DNA of 35,324 nucleotides from Planctomycetota bacterium (GCA_030622435.1 JAUXGE010000003.1:1-35324), one strand, 5' to 3'. Counted from the first letter of the stretch, positions 18,130 to 26,861 are shown. Numbers and translations are program-made. The notes: a model not told the origin generated them from the sequence alone.

Positions 18130-20490
18130 ATGGCACGCAGTTTACAGCGAGCGGGAAAGTCACTCTGCGTTCTCGTTTTCGGGGCGATGCAGCTTGGCGC
18201 CGCGAGTACGGCATTTGCAAATGATACGCGCGGATTGTCCGCCTCGGCACAGAACAACAGGTTGTGGCAGGAGACCGTGAACCTCGTCGAGCACGGTAAG
18301 TTCCGGGATGCGGCCGACACTATCGAGAAGATCCAGGCTGGTGGGATGCTCACCGAGCAGGTGCGCGCCTGGTTGGAGGAATACGAGGCCGGCCAGGCAT
18401 CCCGAAAGGAACTGAACCGGATTGACTCCGAGAAGTACGTCGGGTACGCGAAGGCTCGGATCGAGCGCAAGGAGTATTATCAGGCACTGGCTTGGGCGTC
18501 TGCTGCGACAGATTGCACCGATGATCGAAATGCGTTTTTGGAAAGTGATTGGCTGCAGGATCTCGTTAACGACTCGCTGACGGCAGCCGAGGAATACCGC
18601 AAGGACAGCAAATGGCGTGAGGCGTGGCAGATTTACTGGCGGCTTGCCGAGCTGTTCGAGCGTGAACCGCGATACAAGAAGCTCGAGCGAGACGTGTCGA
18701 CACATCTTCGTCTCGATCGCATGTTCCGAGAGGGGAGTCACTGGGACGAGCAGATCGAGAAAGTCCGGTGGCGCGACGCGAAGGTGGCGCTCGAGCACAT
18801 CGACATGTACTACGTTCAGCCCGCCGACTTCAAAGCCGTCGCCGAGAACGGGCTGGAGCAACTCCTGCTTCTGGCCGAATCCACGACGGCCCGCAAGCAG
18901 TTCGAGGGGCTTGCCGACGAGGACGACAGAAAAGATTTCGAGCTCCGCATCCAGGAGCGGCTCGATCAGATCCGCGCGGCGCCCACTCTGGATCGCAGCA
19001 CGTGCGTCAAGCACTTCCGGCGGGTGATCAAGAGCATCAACGAGGAGACGGTCCGCCTGCCGGAGGAGTTGGTCGTGCACGAGTTGATGCGCGGCGCACT
19101 GGAGCCTCTGGATGACTTCACCGACGTCATCTGGCCTGCCGCGAGCAAGGAGTTCGACAAACATACACGCGGAGATTTCGTCGGCGTGGGGATCTCCATC
19201 ATCAAGAACCGCGCGGACGAGGTGGAGGTTGTTTCGCCGCTGGAGGACTCGTCGGCGTATCGGGCGGGCATCCAGGCCGGCGACATCATCACCGAGGTTG
19301 AAGGCCAACCACTCAAGGATCTCTCCCTCAACAAGGTCGTCAAGACCATCACCGGGCCGAAGGGGACGATGGTTACACTGACCATACGCCGTGACGACAA
19401 GGAGAGCGCGTACAGGCTCGAACGGGCCAAGGTGAAGATTCGTTCGGTCAAGGGCGTACGCCGCGACCCCGAAGACGAAGAAAGCTGGGACCATTGGCTC
19501 GATCGGGAGCGCGGGATCGGCTACGTCCGCGTCCTGAGTTTCCAGAGGAACACCGTCGAGGACCTCGATAACGTCCTGAGCAGTATGCCGGACCTGAAAG
19601 GGCTCGTGTTGGACCTTCGAGGCAATCCTGGTGGGTTGCTTGACGCCGCCTGGGAACTGTCGACCCGATTCCTCAAGCGGGGTGACATCGTCGTCAGCAC
19701 GAAGGGGCGGATTCCGTCCGAGAACCACGTGTTCGATGTCCCCGGCAACGGACCGTACTCGGACATTCCGCTTGTGGTTCTGGTCGACGAGCGAAGCGCC
19801 AGCGCATCGGAGATCGTCTCCGGCGCCTTTCGCGACAACCATCGCGGGGTCGTGATCGGCGAGCGGACGTTCGGGAAGTTCAGCGTCCAGAATCTGATCC
19901 CGCTGAGCCGATCGTCCGGGGCGAAACTCAAGATCACCACGGCCGGCTACTACCTGCCCAGCGGTGCCTCGTTCCACCGAGATCCGAAGTCCGACGAGTG
20001 GGGCGTCGCCCCGGATATCGACGTGCGCCTCGTCCGGAAGGAAGCGTGGAAGGTGTACGAGATGTGGCGGGATGCCAATCTGCTCGGTCCTCCGAAACCT
20101 GAGACCGAGGACTCCGAGGACGAGTCGGGCACGGAGGAGGACAAGATCGACAAGTCCGCCGCAGCAGAGGCCGAGACCGGAACGAACGACGAGGAACCCG
20201 GTAAGGATGCCGAAACCGCGAAGCCGGACTCGGACGCCGGCAAGGCGGAGTCCGCAGTTGCCGACGCTGGCACGGATGCACCGGGCGATCAGGACGGTGA
20301 CGGGGAGGATTCCGACGAAGAGGAAAACAAGCTTCCACCGCTCGACCAGCCTGACGAGAACGACAGGCCGAAGGGGGACCCGCAACTCGATACGGCGCTT
20401 CTGTTCATGCGGATCACGCTGGTCGGCAAGTCGTATCCCACACTCGCGACGGCCGACGTCGACAAAACCGCCGAGCAGGCGCATCCGTAA
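18130..20490 (+). CDS. S41 family C-terminal processing protease with PDZ domain and acidic tail
   Basis: 786 aa; PDZ 'VGVGISIIKNRADEVEVVSPLEDSSAYRAGIQAGDIITEVEG', 'LVLDLRGNPGG', 'DERSASASEIVSGAF', 'GERTFGKFSVQ'; AAGGAG ribosome-binding site. Confidence 0.92.
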   Translation: MARSLQRAGKSLCVLVFGAMQLGAASTAFANDTRGLSASAQNNRLWQETVNLVEHGKFRDAADTIEKIQAGGMLTEQVRAWLEEYEAGQASRKELNRIDSEKYVGYAKARIERKEYYQALAWASAATDCTDDRNAFLESDWLQDLVNDSLTAAEEYRKDSKWREAWQIYWRLAELFEREPRYKKLERDVSTHLRLDRMFREGSHWDEQIEKVRWRDAKVALEHIDMYYVQPADFKAVAENGLEQLLLLAESTTARKQFEGLADEDDRKDFELRIQERLDQIRAAPTLDRSTCVKHFRRVIKSINEETVRLPEELVVHELMRGALEPLDDFTDVIWPAASKEFDKHTRGDFVGVGISIIKNRADEVEVVSPLEDSSAYRAGIQAGDIITEVEGQPLKDLSLNKVVKTITGPKGTMVTLTIRRDDKESAYRLERAKVKIRSVKGVRRDPEDEESWDHWLDRERGIGYVRVLSFQRNTVEDLDNVLSSMPDLKGLVLDLRGNPGGLLDAAWELSTRFLKRGDIVVSTKGRIPSENHVFDVPGNGPYSDIPLVVLVDERSASASEIVSGAFRDNHRGVVIGERTFGKFSVQNLIPLSRSSGAKLKITTAGYYLPSGASFHRDPKSDEWGVAPDIDVRLVRKEAWKVYEMWRDANLLGPPKPETEDSEDESGTEEDKIDKSAAAEAETGTNDEEPGKDAETAKPDSDAGKAESAVADAGTDAPGDQDGDGEDSDEEENKLPPLDQPDENDRPKGDPQLDTALLFMRITLVGKSYPTLATADVDKTAEQAHP

Positions 20491-20641
20491 GACACGCTCC
20501 TTAGCGCACCGCCTTGCCCGCGAGAGGTGCATGCGGTACCGTGCCTCCGGATCGAGCCTACGCGAATCCCGCGGTAAGGTGTCGATCCGCGCGGGCTGAA
20601 ACCTGCGGTTCACTCCAACGTCAGCACGAAGGGACCGGGGC

Positions 20642-21103
20642 GTGGAACGTACACTGATCATACTCAAGCCCGACGCGCTTCAACGGCGGTTGATCGGGCG
20701 CATCATTCAACGGTTCGAGGAAAAAGGGTTGGCCATCGTCGGCCTGAAGCTCGTGTCGATCTCGCGTGATCTCGCCGGGCGGCACTACGCAGCGCACAAG
20801 GACAAACCCTTTTTCCCGAGGTTGATCGACTACATTACGAGCGGCCCGGTCATCGTCATGGCTCTGCAGGGCCCGCGAGCCATCGAGATGGCCAGGATGC
20901 TGATGGGCGCAACGGCCGGTTTCGAGGCCTCGCCCGGGACGATCCGTGGCGACTTCGGCGCGGACCAGACGTTTAACCTCGTGCACGGCAGCGATTCACC
21001 CGAGGCGGCCAGGAACGAAATTGCCCTGTTCTTCGCCGAAGACGAGCTACTTGATTATTCACCTGCCGGCAGTGAATGGGTGTTCGAATCGGGCAAGACG
21101 TAG
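20642..21103 (+). CDS. ndk: Nucleoside diphosphate kinase
   Basis: 153 aa, GTG start; 'ERTLIILKPDALQRRLIGRIIQRFEEKGL', 'TIRGDFGADQTFNLVHGSDSPEAARNEI'. Confidence 0.95.
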   Translation: MERTLIILKPDALQRRLIGRIIQRFEEKGLAIVGLKLVSISRDLAGRHYAAHKDKPFFPRLIDYITSGPVIVMALQGPRAIEMARMLMGATAGFEASPGTIRGDFGADQTFNLVHGSDSPEAARNEIALFFAEDELLDYSPAGSEWVFESGKT

Positions 21104-21126
21104 CTTGGAAACCCTTGGCTGGGAGC

Positions 21127-21655
21127 TGAATGTAGCTCAGCCGCCCCCGGCTGAGTGCTTGCAGCCACAAGCAGCGGACCGCTAATGCCGTTTCCAGAAA
21201 GGTACGGCTGTTTCTCTTCCCCCCTTGCCAAGGGGGGACTGAGGGAGGTCGGCCAACGCCAAAGAACCTCCCCCAACCCCTCCTGGGAAAAGAGGGGAGC
21301 AAGCCCCAGTAGGGGCGAAAGGCATCGGCCCACGGCGTGAGCCGTGGGAATAAGGACGTGCAATACAAAATGAGCCCCGAAGGGGCGACACGCGGATTCT
21401 CGTGGAGGTCGGATGCACGGCGTGTGTTAGCACTACAGCGCAAGGTCATGTGTAGCGCAGGCTTCCAGCCTGCACGAACTGCGATTACGATGCAGGCAGG
21501 ATGCCTGCGCTACAAGTCTGTGACGACTTTGCGCTGTACTGTTAGGATGGAGTGCCGTCCCTACGGGACTGCATATGTCGAGACCGGGTCCTGGCCCCAC
21601 GGCTCACGCCGTGGGCTACGGACTGTCGTCCCTACGGGACTGCACCACAGGGATC
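21127..21655. repeat. Cluster of several palindromic intergenic repeats
   Basis: CCCCCCTTGCCAAGGGGGGACTGAGGGAGGT with inverted ACCTCCCCCAACCCCTCC...GAGGGGAGC; CCCACGGCGTGAGCCGTGGG; GTAGCGCAGGCTTCCAGCCTGC...GCAGGATGCCTGCGCTAC; GTCCCTACGGGACTGCA twice. Confidence 0.75.
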
Positions 21656-21820
21656 GACAAGAAGACTAGCGCTGCTCGCCAAGAGTTACGATACAGCCGT
21701 TTCCCGGGTTTGTCCCGAGGAATCATGGGAATTCGGTCAACGAGACCAGTATCAGAACTTCTGGCGCGTAGGACTGGAACCGGAGGACACCGCACCACGC
21801 CCATGGAGGTTTCACGGATC

Positions 21821-22171
21821 ATGAAAGTCCAATCCATCGAATCCCATGAACAGCAGGACGTGGACATGGAAGGAGCCGATCGGGTCAGGATGCGAATGCT
21901 CATCGGACCGAAGGAGAGGGCTCCGACGTTCCACATGCGCGAGTTCGAGGTAGCGCCCGGCGGTCATACGCCACACCACCAGCACGACTTCGAGCACGAG
22001 GTCCTTGTGCTAGGCGGTGACGGCGTGGTGAAGTCCGATGAGGGCGACCGCACGATCACGGGTGGCGATGTAGTTTACGTGCCGCCCGAAGAGAAGCACC
22101 AGTTTGTCAGCACCGGCCGGACCCCCTTACGCTTCATCTGCCTGATTCCCGCACCGGCCGATTGCACGTAG
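21821..22171 (+). CDS. Small cupin-domain protein
   Basis: Start 21821 within ORF 21575-22171; 'GGHTPHHQHDFEHEVLVLGGDGVV...GDVVYVPPEEKHQFVSTG'; upstream GGAGG. Confidence 0.85.
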   Translation: MKVQSIESHEQQDVDMEGADRVRMRMLIGPKERAPTFHMREFEVAPGGHTPHHQHDFEHEVLVLGGDGVVKSDEGDRTITGGDVVYVPPEEKHQFVSTGRTPLRFICLIPAPADCT

Positions 22172-22218
22172 CGGTTACTTCGGCAACCTCTCCACGAGAG
22201 CTGCCGGGGTAGCCACTG

Positions 22219-22953
22219 TTGAGTGACAACAAGATGACATCTCCCACGTCGAACGATCTTCCTTATGCCCGGCCGGTAGACCGGGCACAGGAGCCGATCG
22301 ATGAGGATCTCTACTGTCTCTCGTGCGGGTACAACGTTCGCGGCCTGACGGGTGATCCGGTTCGATGCCCCGAGTGCGGCGACTCGAATACCAGAACTGC
22401 GCTCAGAATCCCTGCGCCGTTGATCCGAGCTGTCCTGAGAAGAATGGAGACCGCACCGACTCTCTGCGTCGGCGCCGCGATCATCGGCTATCTTTTGGGC
22501 GGCATCGCCCTGCTCGCCTGGATCCTCGAGGACCGGCGCGTCTTCGGGACTCTCGCCGGTCCTTTCGTGGTCGGATGCGCCGTGGCGGTGGCGATTTGCG
22601 CCGTGGTCTGGCCTTTGGCCTGTGTCCGCATGCGGCGCTCGTTCGATGCCCAACCCGGCTGGACGCGCGTGCTTGGCGAGTTTCATCTGGCCGGGGCGCT
22701 GCTGACTCTGTACTACCCTCTGCTCCTCACGTGGGCTGCGATCCTTGAGCGGCTCAGTGGGCCGAGCGGTTCGCCGCCGCGCGGTATCGGCTGGATGGTA
22801 CTGACTATCTCGATCGTCGCGGGTGTATGGGGGTACCGTGTGTACGGCACCGCGCGACGCCGAATGGCACGTATGCGGCGTGACGCGGCCGTCAGGATCG
22901 CGGCCGACGTCCTTCGACGGGCGTCGGCCCGAACCATCTCGGCCGCGCGGTAA
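22219..22953 (+). CDS. Membrane protein with N-terminal zinc ribbon, unknown function
   Basis: 244 aa (TTG start, or ATG at 22234); 'YCLSCGYNVRGLTGDPVRCPECG', then about four hydrophobic segments. Confidence 0.7.
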   Translation: MSDNKMTSPTSNDLPYARPVDRAQEPIDEDLYCLSCGYNVRGLTGDPVRCPECGDSNTRTALRIPAPLIRAVLRRMETAPTLCVGAAIIGYLLGGIALLAWILEDRRVFGTLAGPFVVGCAVAVAICAVVWPLACVRMRRSFDAQPGWTRVLGEFHLAGALLTLYYPLLLTWAAILERLSGPSGSPPRGIGWMVLTISIVAGVWGYRVYGTARRRMARMRRDAAVRIAADVLRRASARTISAAR

Positions 22954-23002
22954 CCGCGTCGGGTGTGGGGACGACCTGCGTATCCAAAGAAAGAGGATCC
23001 AT

Positions 23003-23374
23003 ATGAGTGTTGACATCGACAAACTCGACAAGATTCACATACGGGATCTCCATCTGCAATGCATCATCGGCACTTACGAGCACGAACGGCACGACAGGCA
23101 GGACGTGGTGATCAACATCACCCTCTACGCGAATCTGACCACGGCCCGGCGGACCGATCGCATCGAGGACACTGTGGACTACAAGGCCTGTAAGAAACGC
23201 GTCCGGGCCACGGTGGAAGAGTCGGCCTGTCAGCTCGTCGAGCACTTGGCCGAGCGAGTCGCCGAGGCGTGCCTGGTCGACACTCGCGTTCAACGAGTCG
23301 TGGTCACCTTGGACAAGCCCGGCGCCCTTCGTTTCGCGCGGAGCGTCGCCGTCGAGATTACGAGAGGTCGCTAG
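23003..23374 (+). CDS. folB: Dihydroneopterin aldolase
   Basis: Start 23003 within ORF 22823-23374; 'DKIHIRDLHLQCIIGTYEHERHDRQDVVINITL', 'DTVDYKACKKRV', 'VTLDKPGALRFARSVAVEI'. Confidence 0.88.
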   Translation: MSVDIDKLDKIHIRDLHLQCIIGTYEHERHDRQDVVINITLYANLTTARRTDRIEDTVDYKACKKRVRATVEESACQLVEHLAERVAEACLVDTRVQRVVVTLDKPGALRFARSVAVEITRGR

Positions 23375-23412
23375 TGCACTGGCAGCCGTCGACTGATGGG
23401 TGTCGAGGGTGC

Positions 23413-23459
23413 CACTGGCGGCTTGCCCGCCAGTGTCGCGCGGGCAGCCAAGCTGCCCG
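23413..23459. repeat. Two adjacent hairpins between folB and folK
   Basis: CACTGGCGG-cttgc-CCGCCAGTG and CGGGCAGC-caa-GCTGCCCG, both perfect stems. Confidence 0.65.
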
Positions 23460-23564
23460 TGTCACCCAAAGAACTCATCAAACCGTTGGCGACAAAGCAC
23501 TAGAGCAAGCCCTAATTTTACTGTTGCGGACGGAACTAGGTTTCGCCCGCAACTAGACCGTATT

Positions 23565-23657
23565 CGGTTTTGATGTAGCGTCACCCCTTGTGGGTGACGA
23601 AGATTCGGTGCGGGCGCCGCCCGCAAGAGCCGCACAAAAGCCGCTACAAGAAAACCG
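23565..23657. repeat. 93-bp MITE-like palindrome
   Basis: Ends CGGTTTTGATGTAGCG / CGCTACAAGAAAACCG, 14 of 16 inverted matches. Confidence 0.6.
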
Positions 23658-23803
23658 AAACCGCTCTAAGCTGTCTTAGGTAAGTTTGTGGCTGGGATTG
23701 TGGGAAACAGGGTTATCTCCGGCAATCAATAAGGACAAGGACATAGGTAAGACCGCTTAGGCAGATTTCGATGTTGCACAAGACCCGAGAATGCTCAGGC
23801 GCG

Positions 23804-24319
23804 ATGGTCGACGCCTTCATTGCCGTGGGATCGAACATCGGACCACGGCGTCACATTCCCTACGCGTTGGAGAAGCTCCAAGAGCATGCGCGCGTCACAC
23901 GCGTGTCCACGTTCTATCGCACCGAGCCGCTGGGGGGCCGCGCACAGCCACCGTTTCTCAACGGCGTGTGGCGCATCGAAACGGCCATGTCACCACGCGC
24001 GCTCGAGTTCGACGTTCTCCGCACGATCGAGCGTGAGCTGGGCCGGGTCCGAACGGACGACAAATACGCGGCCAGGGCCATCGACCTCGATCTGATCCTC
24101 TATGGGGACAGCGTCGTGAATGAACCCGACTTGATCCTGCCCGATCCCGACATCCGCGTACGCTCCTTCATCGCGGTTCCTCTCCTTGAACTCGCACCCG
24201 ATCTGGTCATCCCGGGCACCGGCGAGGGGTTTGCTTCCATCGTCGCCTCTTTGTCCACCCAAGGCCTGGAACCGGACCGCGACTTCACGCGCGATCTTCA
24301 GACCCGGGTGAGTTCGTAG
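23804..24319 (+). CDS. folK: 2-amino-4-hydroxy-6-hydroxymethyldihydropteridine diphosphokinase
   Basis: 'AFIAVGSNIGPR', 'TFYRTEPLGGRAQPPFLNGVWRIET', 'RAIDLDLILYGD', 'LILPDPDIRVRSFIAVPLLELAPD'. Alternative start 23771. Confidence 0.93.
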   Translation: MVDAFIAVGSNIGPRRHIPYALEKLQEHARVTRVSTFYRTEPLGGRAQPPFLNGVWRIETAMSPRALEFDVLRTIERELGRVRTDDKYAARAIDLDLILYGDSVVNEPDLILPDPDIRVRSFIAVPLLELAPDLVIPGTGEGFASIVASLSTQGLEPDRDFTRDLQTRVSS

Positions 24320-24465
24320 GTCGGAATGATGGGCGCGGAGCACGCCGAGTGTGCGCAGTATCTTCTTCAGCGCATACATGACTACTCTCCTTGTTTGAGA
24401 TGTAAACTCCGACCTCACCTATCGAAACGGCGAGCGTCGGACCCCCGCGCCCCCGACCAGCCGCT

Positions 24466-25086
24466 TCAAACTGCGACCCTGCGTCGTCCACGAAGGAGCG
24501 CAAACAGACCGAGCCCCACAAGAAGAACTGTCCCCGGTTCGGGGATGGGCGTGAAGAAGAAAGACTGAATATCCGCAAGGCTCCTTCCGCGGTAAATCCA
24601 CACCTCGCTGATCGGTGTGTCTGAGAGCACGCCAAGAAACAACGGGTATTGGGGACCCACAAGGAACTCGATTCCCATTGGAGTACCGTCAACCCCGTAG
24701 GCAGACATGTAGCTGTCACCCGCAAAGAAGATTCCAGCTGCGGAGGCAGGCGTGACAAGCTCCGCGATAATCCCGTTTCGCAAGTCGACAGGGTAGCAAT
24801 CGGCCGTCAACCCGAACCCGGAGAGAGGGTTCCCGGTGATAAAGAGCTCGGGTTGCCAGGATGAAAATGTCACCCCCTGGGTCGTGTAGTTGAACTCCGG
24901 CGTGATATGCTCTCCACCGGAGGGCCGGGTGCCGTCGGGCAGGGTTTCGAAGTCGATCTCGTGAACCTCGCCAGCGGCCGCGAGGAACCCGTCGTAGTCG
25001 TTGATGAACCAAACCGGGCCGGCCTGGGCCGGTGCTGCCGCCGCCAGAATCACGGTGGTGCTGAAAATGATGCCGATCGCGCGCAC
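24466..25086 (-). CDS. PEP-CTERM sorting-signal protein, copy A
   Basis: 206 aa, GTG start; signal peptide; C-terminal 'PIPEPGTVLLVGLGLFALLRGRRR'. Confidence 0.85.
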   Translation of the reverse strand: MRAIGIIFSTTVILAAAAPAQAGPVWFINDYDGFLAAAGEVHEIDFETLPDGTRPSGGEHITPEFNYTTQGVTFSSWQPELFITGNPLSGFGLTADCYPVDLRNGIIAELVTPASAAGIFFAGDSYMSAYGVDGTPMGIEFLVGPQYPLFLGVLSDTPISEVWIYRGRSLADIQSFFFTPIPEPGTVLLVGLGLFALLRGRRRVAV

Positions 25087-25134
25087 GGGATTTGCTCCTT
25101 ACGTGTGCGGGAGCGAAGAAACGCTCTACCGATA

Positions 25135-25164
25135 ATTCTACCCGCGCACCATGCGGGAGGTCAA
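25135..25164 (-). promoter_or_regulatory. Promoter of PEP-CTERM copy A
   Basis: Minus strand TTGACC - 18 bp - TAGAAT; same sequence upstream of copy B. Confidence 0.6.
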
Positions 25165-25259
25165 CAATGAAGTCAGATTCTTCTCCGATGAAATCGCATC
25201 TAACGAAGCGGCGAGCGTCGAGCCCACGCGCCACAACCGCCGCCCGCCGACCAACCTCT

Positions 25260-25877
25260 TCAAACGGCAACCTGATGACGCGCCCGAAGGAGCGCCATCG
25301 CACCAAAGCCCACAAGCAAGATGGTCCCTGGCTCGGGAATTGGTGCGAACACAAAGTCGTTGCAGACGGCAAAGGTTGTGCCGCGGTCCAACGTGACCGA
25401 CGCGATCGGTACTTCGGACACAACGCCAAGGAATAGCACCCCTTGGCCCCCATAGTCCTCGCTTCCGAGCAACGTTCCCGCGGAGTCGTAGATGGACACC
25501 ATCGTATAGGCGGGGTAAAACGTCCCGACGGCGAACGCTGGGACGGTCAGCTCGCCGACAATCCAGTTTCGCACCGACAAGGGATAGGCGTCTGCCCCCA
25601 GCGCGTACCCTGACACATCGTTACCCTCGAGGAACAAGTGCGGGACTGGGGTGGAGAAGGTCACACCCTCGTCGGTGTAGTTGAAATCCGGCGTGATCTC
25701 CGCGCGGGGGAAACTCGACGTCCCGTCGGGCAGTGTGTCAAAGTCGATCGTCTGAACGACCCGCGCGGCTGCCACAAAACCTTCGTAGTCGTCATAGAAC
25801 CAAATCGGCCCGCCCTTGGTCGGCAGTGCCGCCGCCAGAATCGCCGTGGTGCTGAAAATGATGCCGATCGCGCGCAT
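25260..25877 (-). CDS. PEP-CTERM sorting-signal protein, copy B
   Basis: 205 aa, ATG start; paralog of copy A along its length; C-terminal 'PIPEPGTILLVGFGAMALLRARHQ'. Confidence 0.85.
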   Translation of the reverse strand: MRAIGIIFSTTAILAAALPTKGGPIWFYDDYEGFVAAARVVQTIDFDTLPDGTSSFPRAEITPDFNYTDEGVTFSTPVPHLFLEGNDVSGYALGADAYPLSVRNWIVGELTVPAFAVGTFYPAYTMVSIYDSAGTLLGSEDYGGQGVLFLGVVSEVPIASVTLDRGTTFAVCNDFVFAPIPEPGTILLVGFGAMALLRARHQVAV

Positions 25878-25925
25878 GGGATTTGCTCCTTACGTGTGCG
25901 GGAGCGAAGAAACGCTCTACCGATA

Positions 25926-25955
25926 ATTCTACCCCCGCACCATGCGGGAGGTCAA
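25926..25955 (-). promoter_or_regulatory. Promoter of PEP-CTERM copy B
   Basis: Minus strand TTGACC - 18 bp - TAGAAT inside the duplicated upstream block. Confidence 0.6.
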
Positions 25956-26054
25956 CAATGAAGTCAGATTCTTCTCCGATGAAATCGCATCTAACGAAGC
26001 GGCGAGCGTCGGGCCCACGCGCCACCGTGTCAGCTACCTGCCCGGACCACACTC

Positions 26055-26223
26055 ACCTGTGCCGCACTCAATCATACGTCGAGATCCGGCCCGCAACCCG
26101 ATCGTGGATGGGTCGCACGGAAAGCCCAGCATACGCCAGCGCCCGCACCCCAAGGTGCGGCCTGCCGGGCGTTGTAACCGGAATGTCACGGGCATTTGAC
26201 AATGAGCCAGGATGTTGTATACT
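26055..26223. repeat. Dispersed intergenic element copy 1, ending in a plus-strand promoter
   Basis: Shares CCTGTGC..CACTCAA.CATAC.TCGAG, TCGCACG.AA.GCCCAGC.TACGCCA.CGC and AACCG..ATGTC with 26655-26861. Confidence 0.55.
26196..26223 (+). promoter_or_regulatory. Strong sigma70-like promoter
   Basis: TTGACA - 16 bp - TATACT. Confidence 0.7.
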
Positions 26224-26290
26224 TTGTTTGTACGGTTCAAACCTCCAGAACCGGCTGATACGACTGTTCTTTGCTGAAAGGATTCGGATT

Positions 26291-26344
26291 ATGTTTTTCT
26301 TGATCGAGCTCGCCAATAGGTTCCTTGTTGCTCTATTCAACTAA
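26291..26344 (+). CDS. Putative 17-aa Phe-rich micropeptide (MFFLIELANRFLVALFN)
   Basis: ATG with AAAGGA 8 nt upstream; 4 of 17 residues are Phe; lies between the promoter and the terminator. Confidence 0.45.
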   Translation: MFFLIELANRFLVALFN

Positions 26345-26369
26345 GTCCTGAGAACGGGGCAATGCTTCT

Positions 26370-26406
26370 GCCGAGCCGGGCTGATCGCCCGGCTCGGCCT
26401 TTTTTT
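26370..26406 (+). terminator. Rho-independent terminator
   Basis: GCCGAGCCGGGC-TGATC-GCCCGGCTCGGC (12-bp perfect stem) then CTTTTTTT. Confidence 0.92.
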
Positions 26407-26654
26407 CGCTTCATGCCCAACCCGACAGGGCCTATGTGCCTTTGACATCCTTGGTAAGCTAGTTCCCCTTCCCGTCAAGAAACCAACGCGACTTAAGCCT
26501 GATCCCCGTCCACAGCCCTCTTCGAAAGCGGTGCCCGTCCGATAATAACCGGAGGTTCAGCCTCGACTTTCTTTTCGTGCAAGAAAGGCTCGTGGTCCCG
26601 AGCGATCTGGCAGAGCTGCAAAGTAGAAGACGGCACCCGGCCGTGTAGGCCGAC

Positions 26655-26861
26655 TTCCCTGTGCAACACTCAACCATACTCGAGCTTTGGCCCTCGATGC
26701 CGATAGCGGCGGCATCGCACGAAACGCCCAGCGTACGCCAACGCGTGCGGCCACGCCCCAGCGCGCGGGCCGGGTATTCCAACCGCGATGTCGCCCCCTC
26801 GATAACCAGCGTGACGCAGTTCGCGCGGCCGTTTGACACTTGTGCGATAGCTGACTAGACT
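26655..26861. repeat. Dispersed intergenic element copy 2, ending in a plus-strand promoter
   Basis: See copy 1 (26055-26223). Confidence 0.55.
26833..26861 (+). promoter_or_regulatory. Sigma70-like promoter upstream of the DAHP synthase gene
   Basis: TTGACA - 17 bp - TAGACT. Confidence 0.6.

Noticed and set aside
18160-20667. 835-aa minus-strand ORF
   Set aside because: Antisense shadow of the S41 protease in GC-rich DNA; Arg/Val/Leu-rich with no recognisable motifs, while the plus strand has clear catalytic motifs.
21055-21449. ORFs of 102-158 aa on minus between ndk and the cupin gene
   Set aside because: Translations of palindromic repeat DNA; peptides reflect the repeats rather than genes.
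26034-26240. 68-aa minus ORF similar to part of the 126-aa ORF 26459-26839
   Set aside because: Similarity is real but both overlap the duplicated intergenic element, lack clear ribosome-binding sites and are conserved in more than one frame; recorded as a repeat rather than a CDS.
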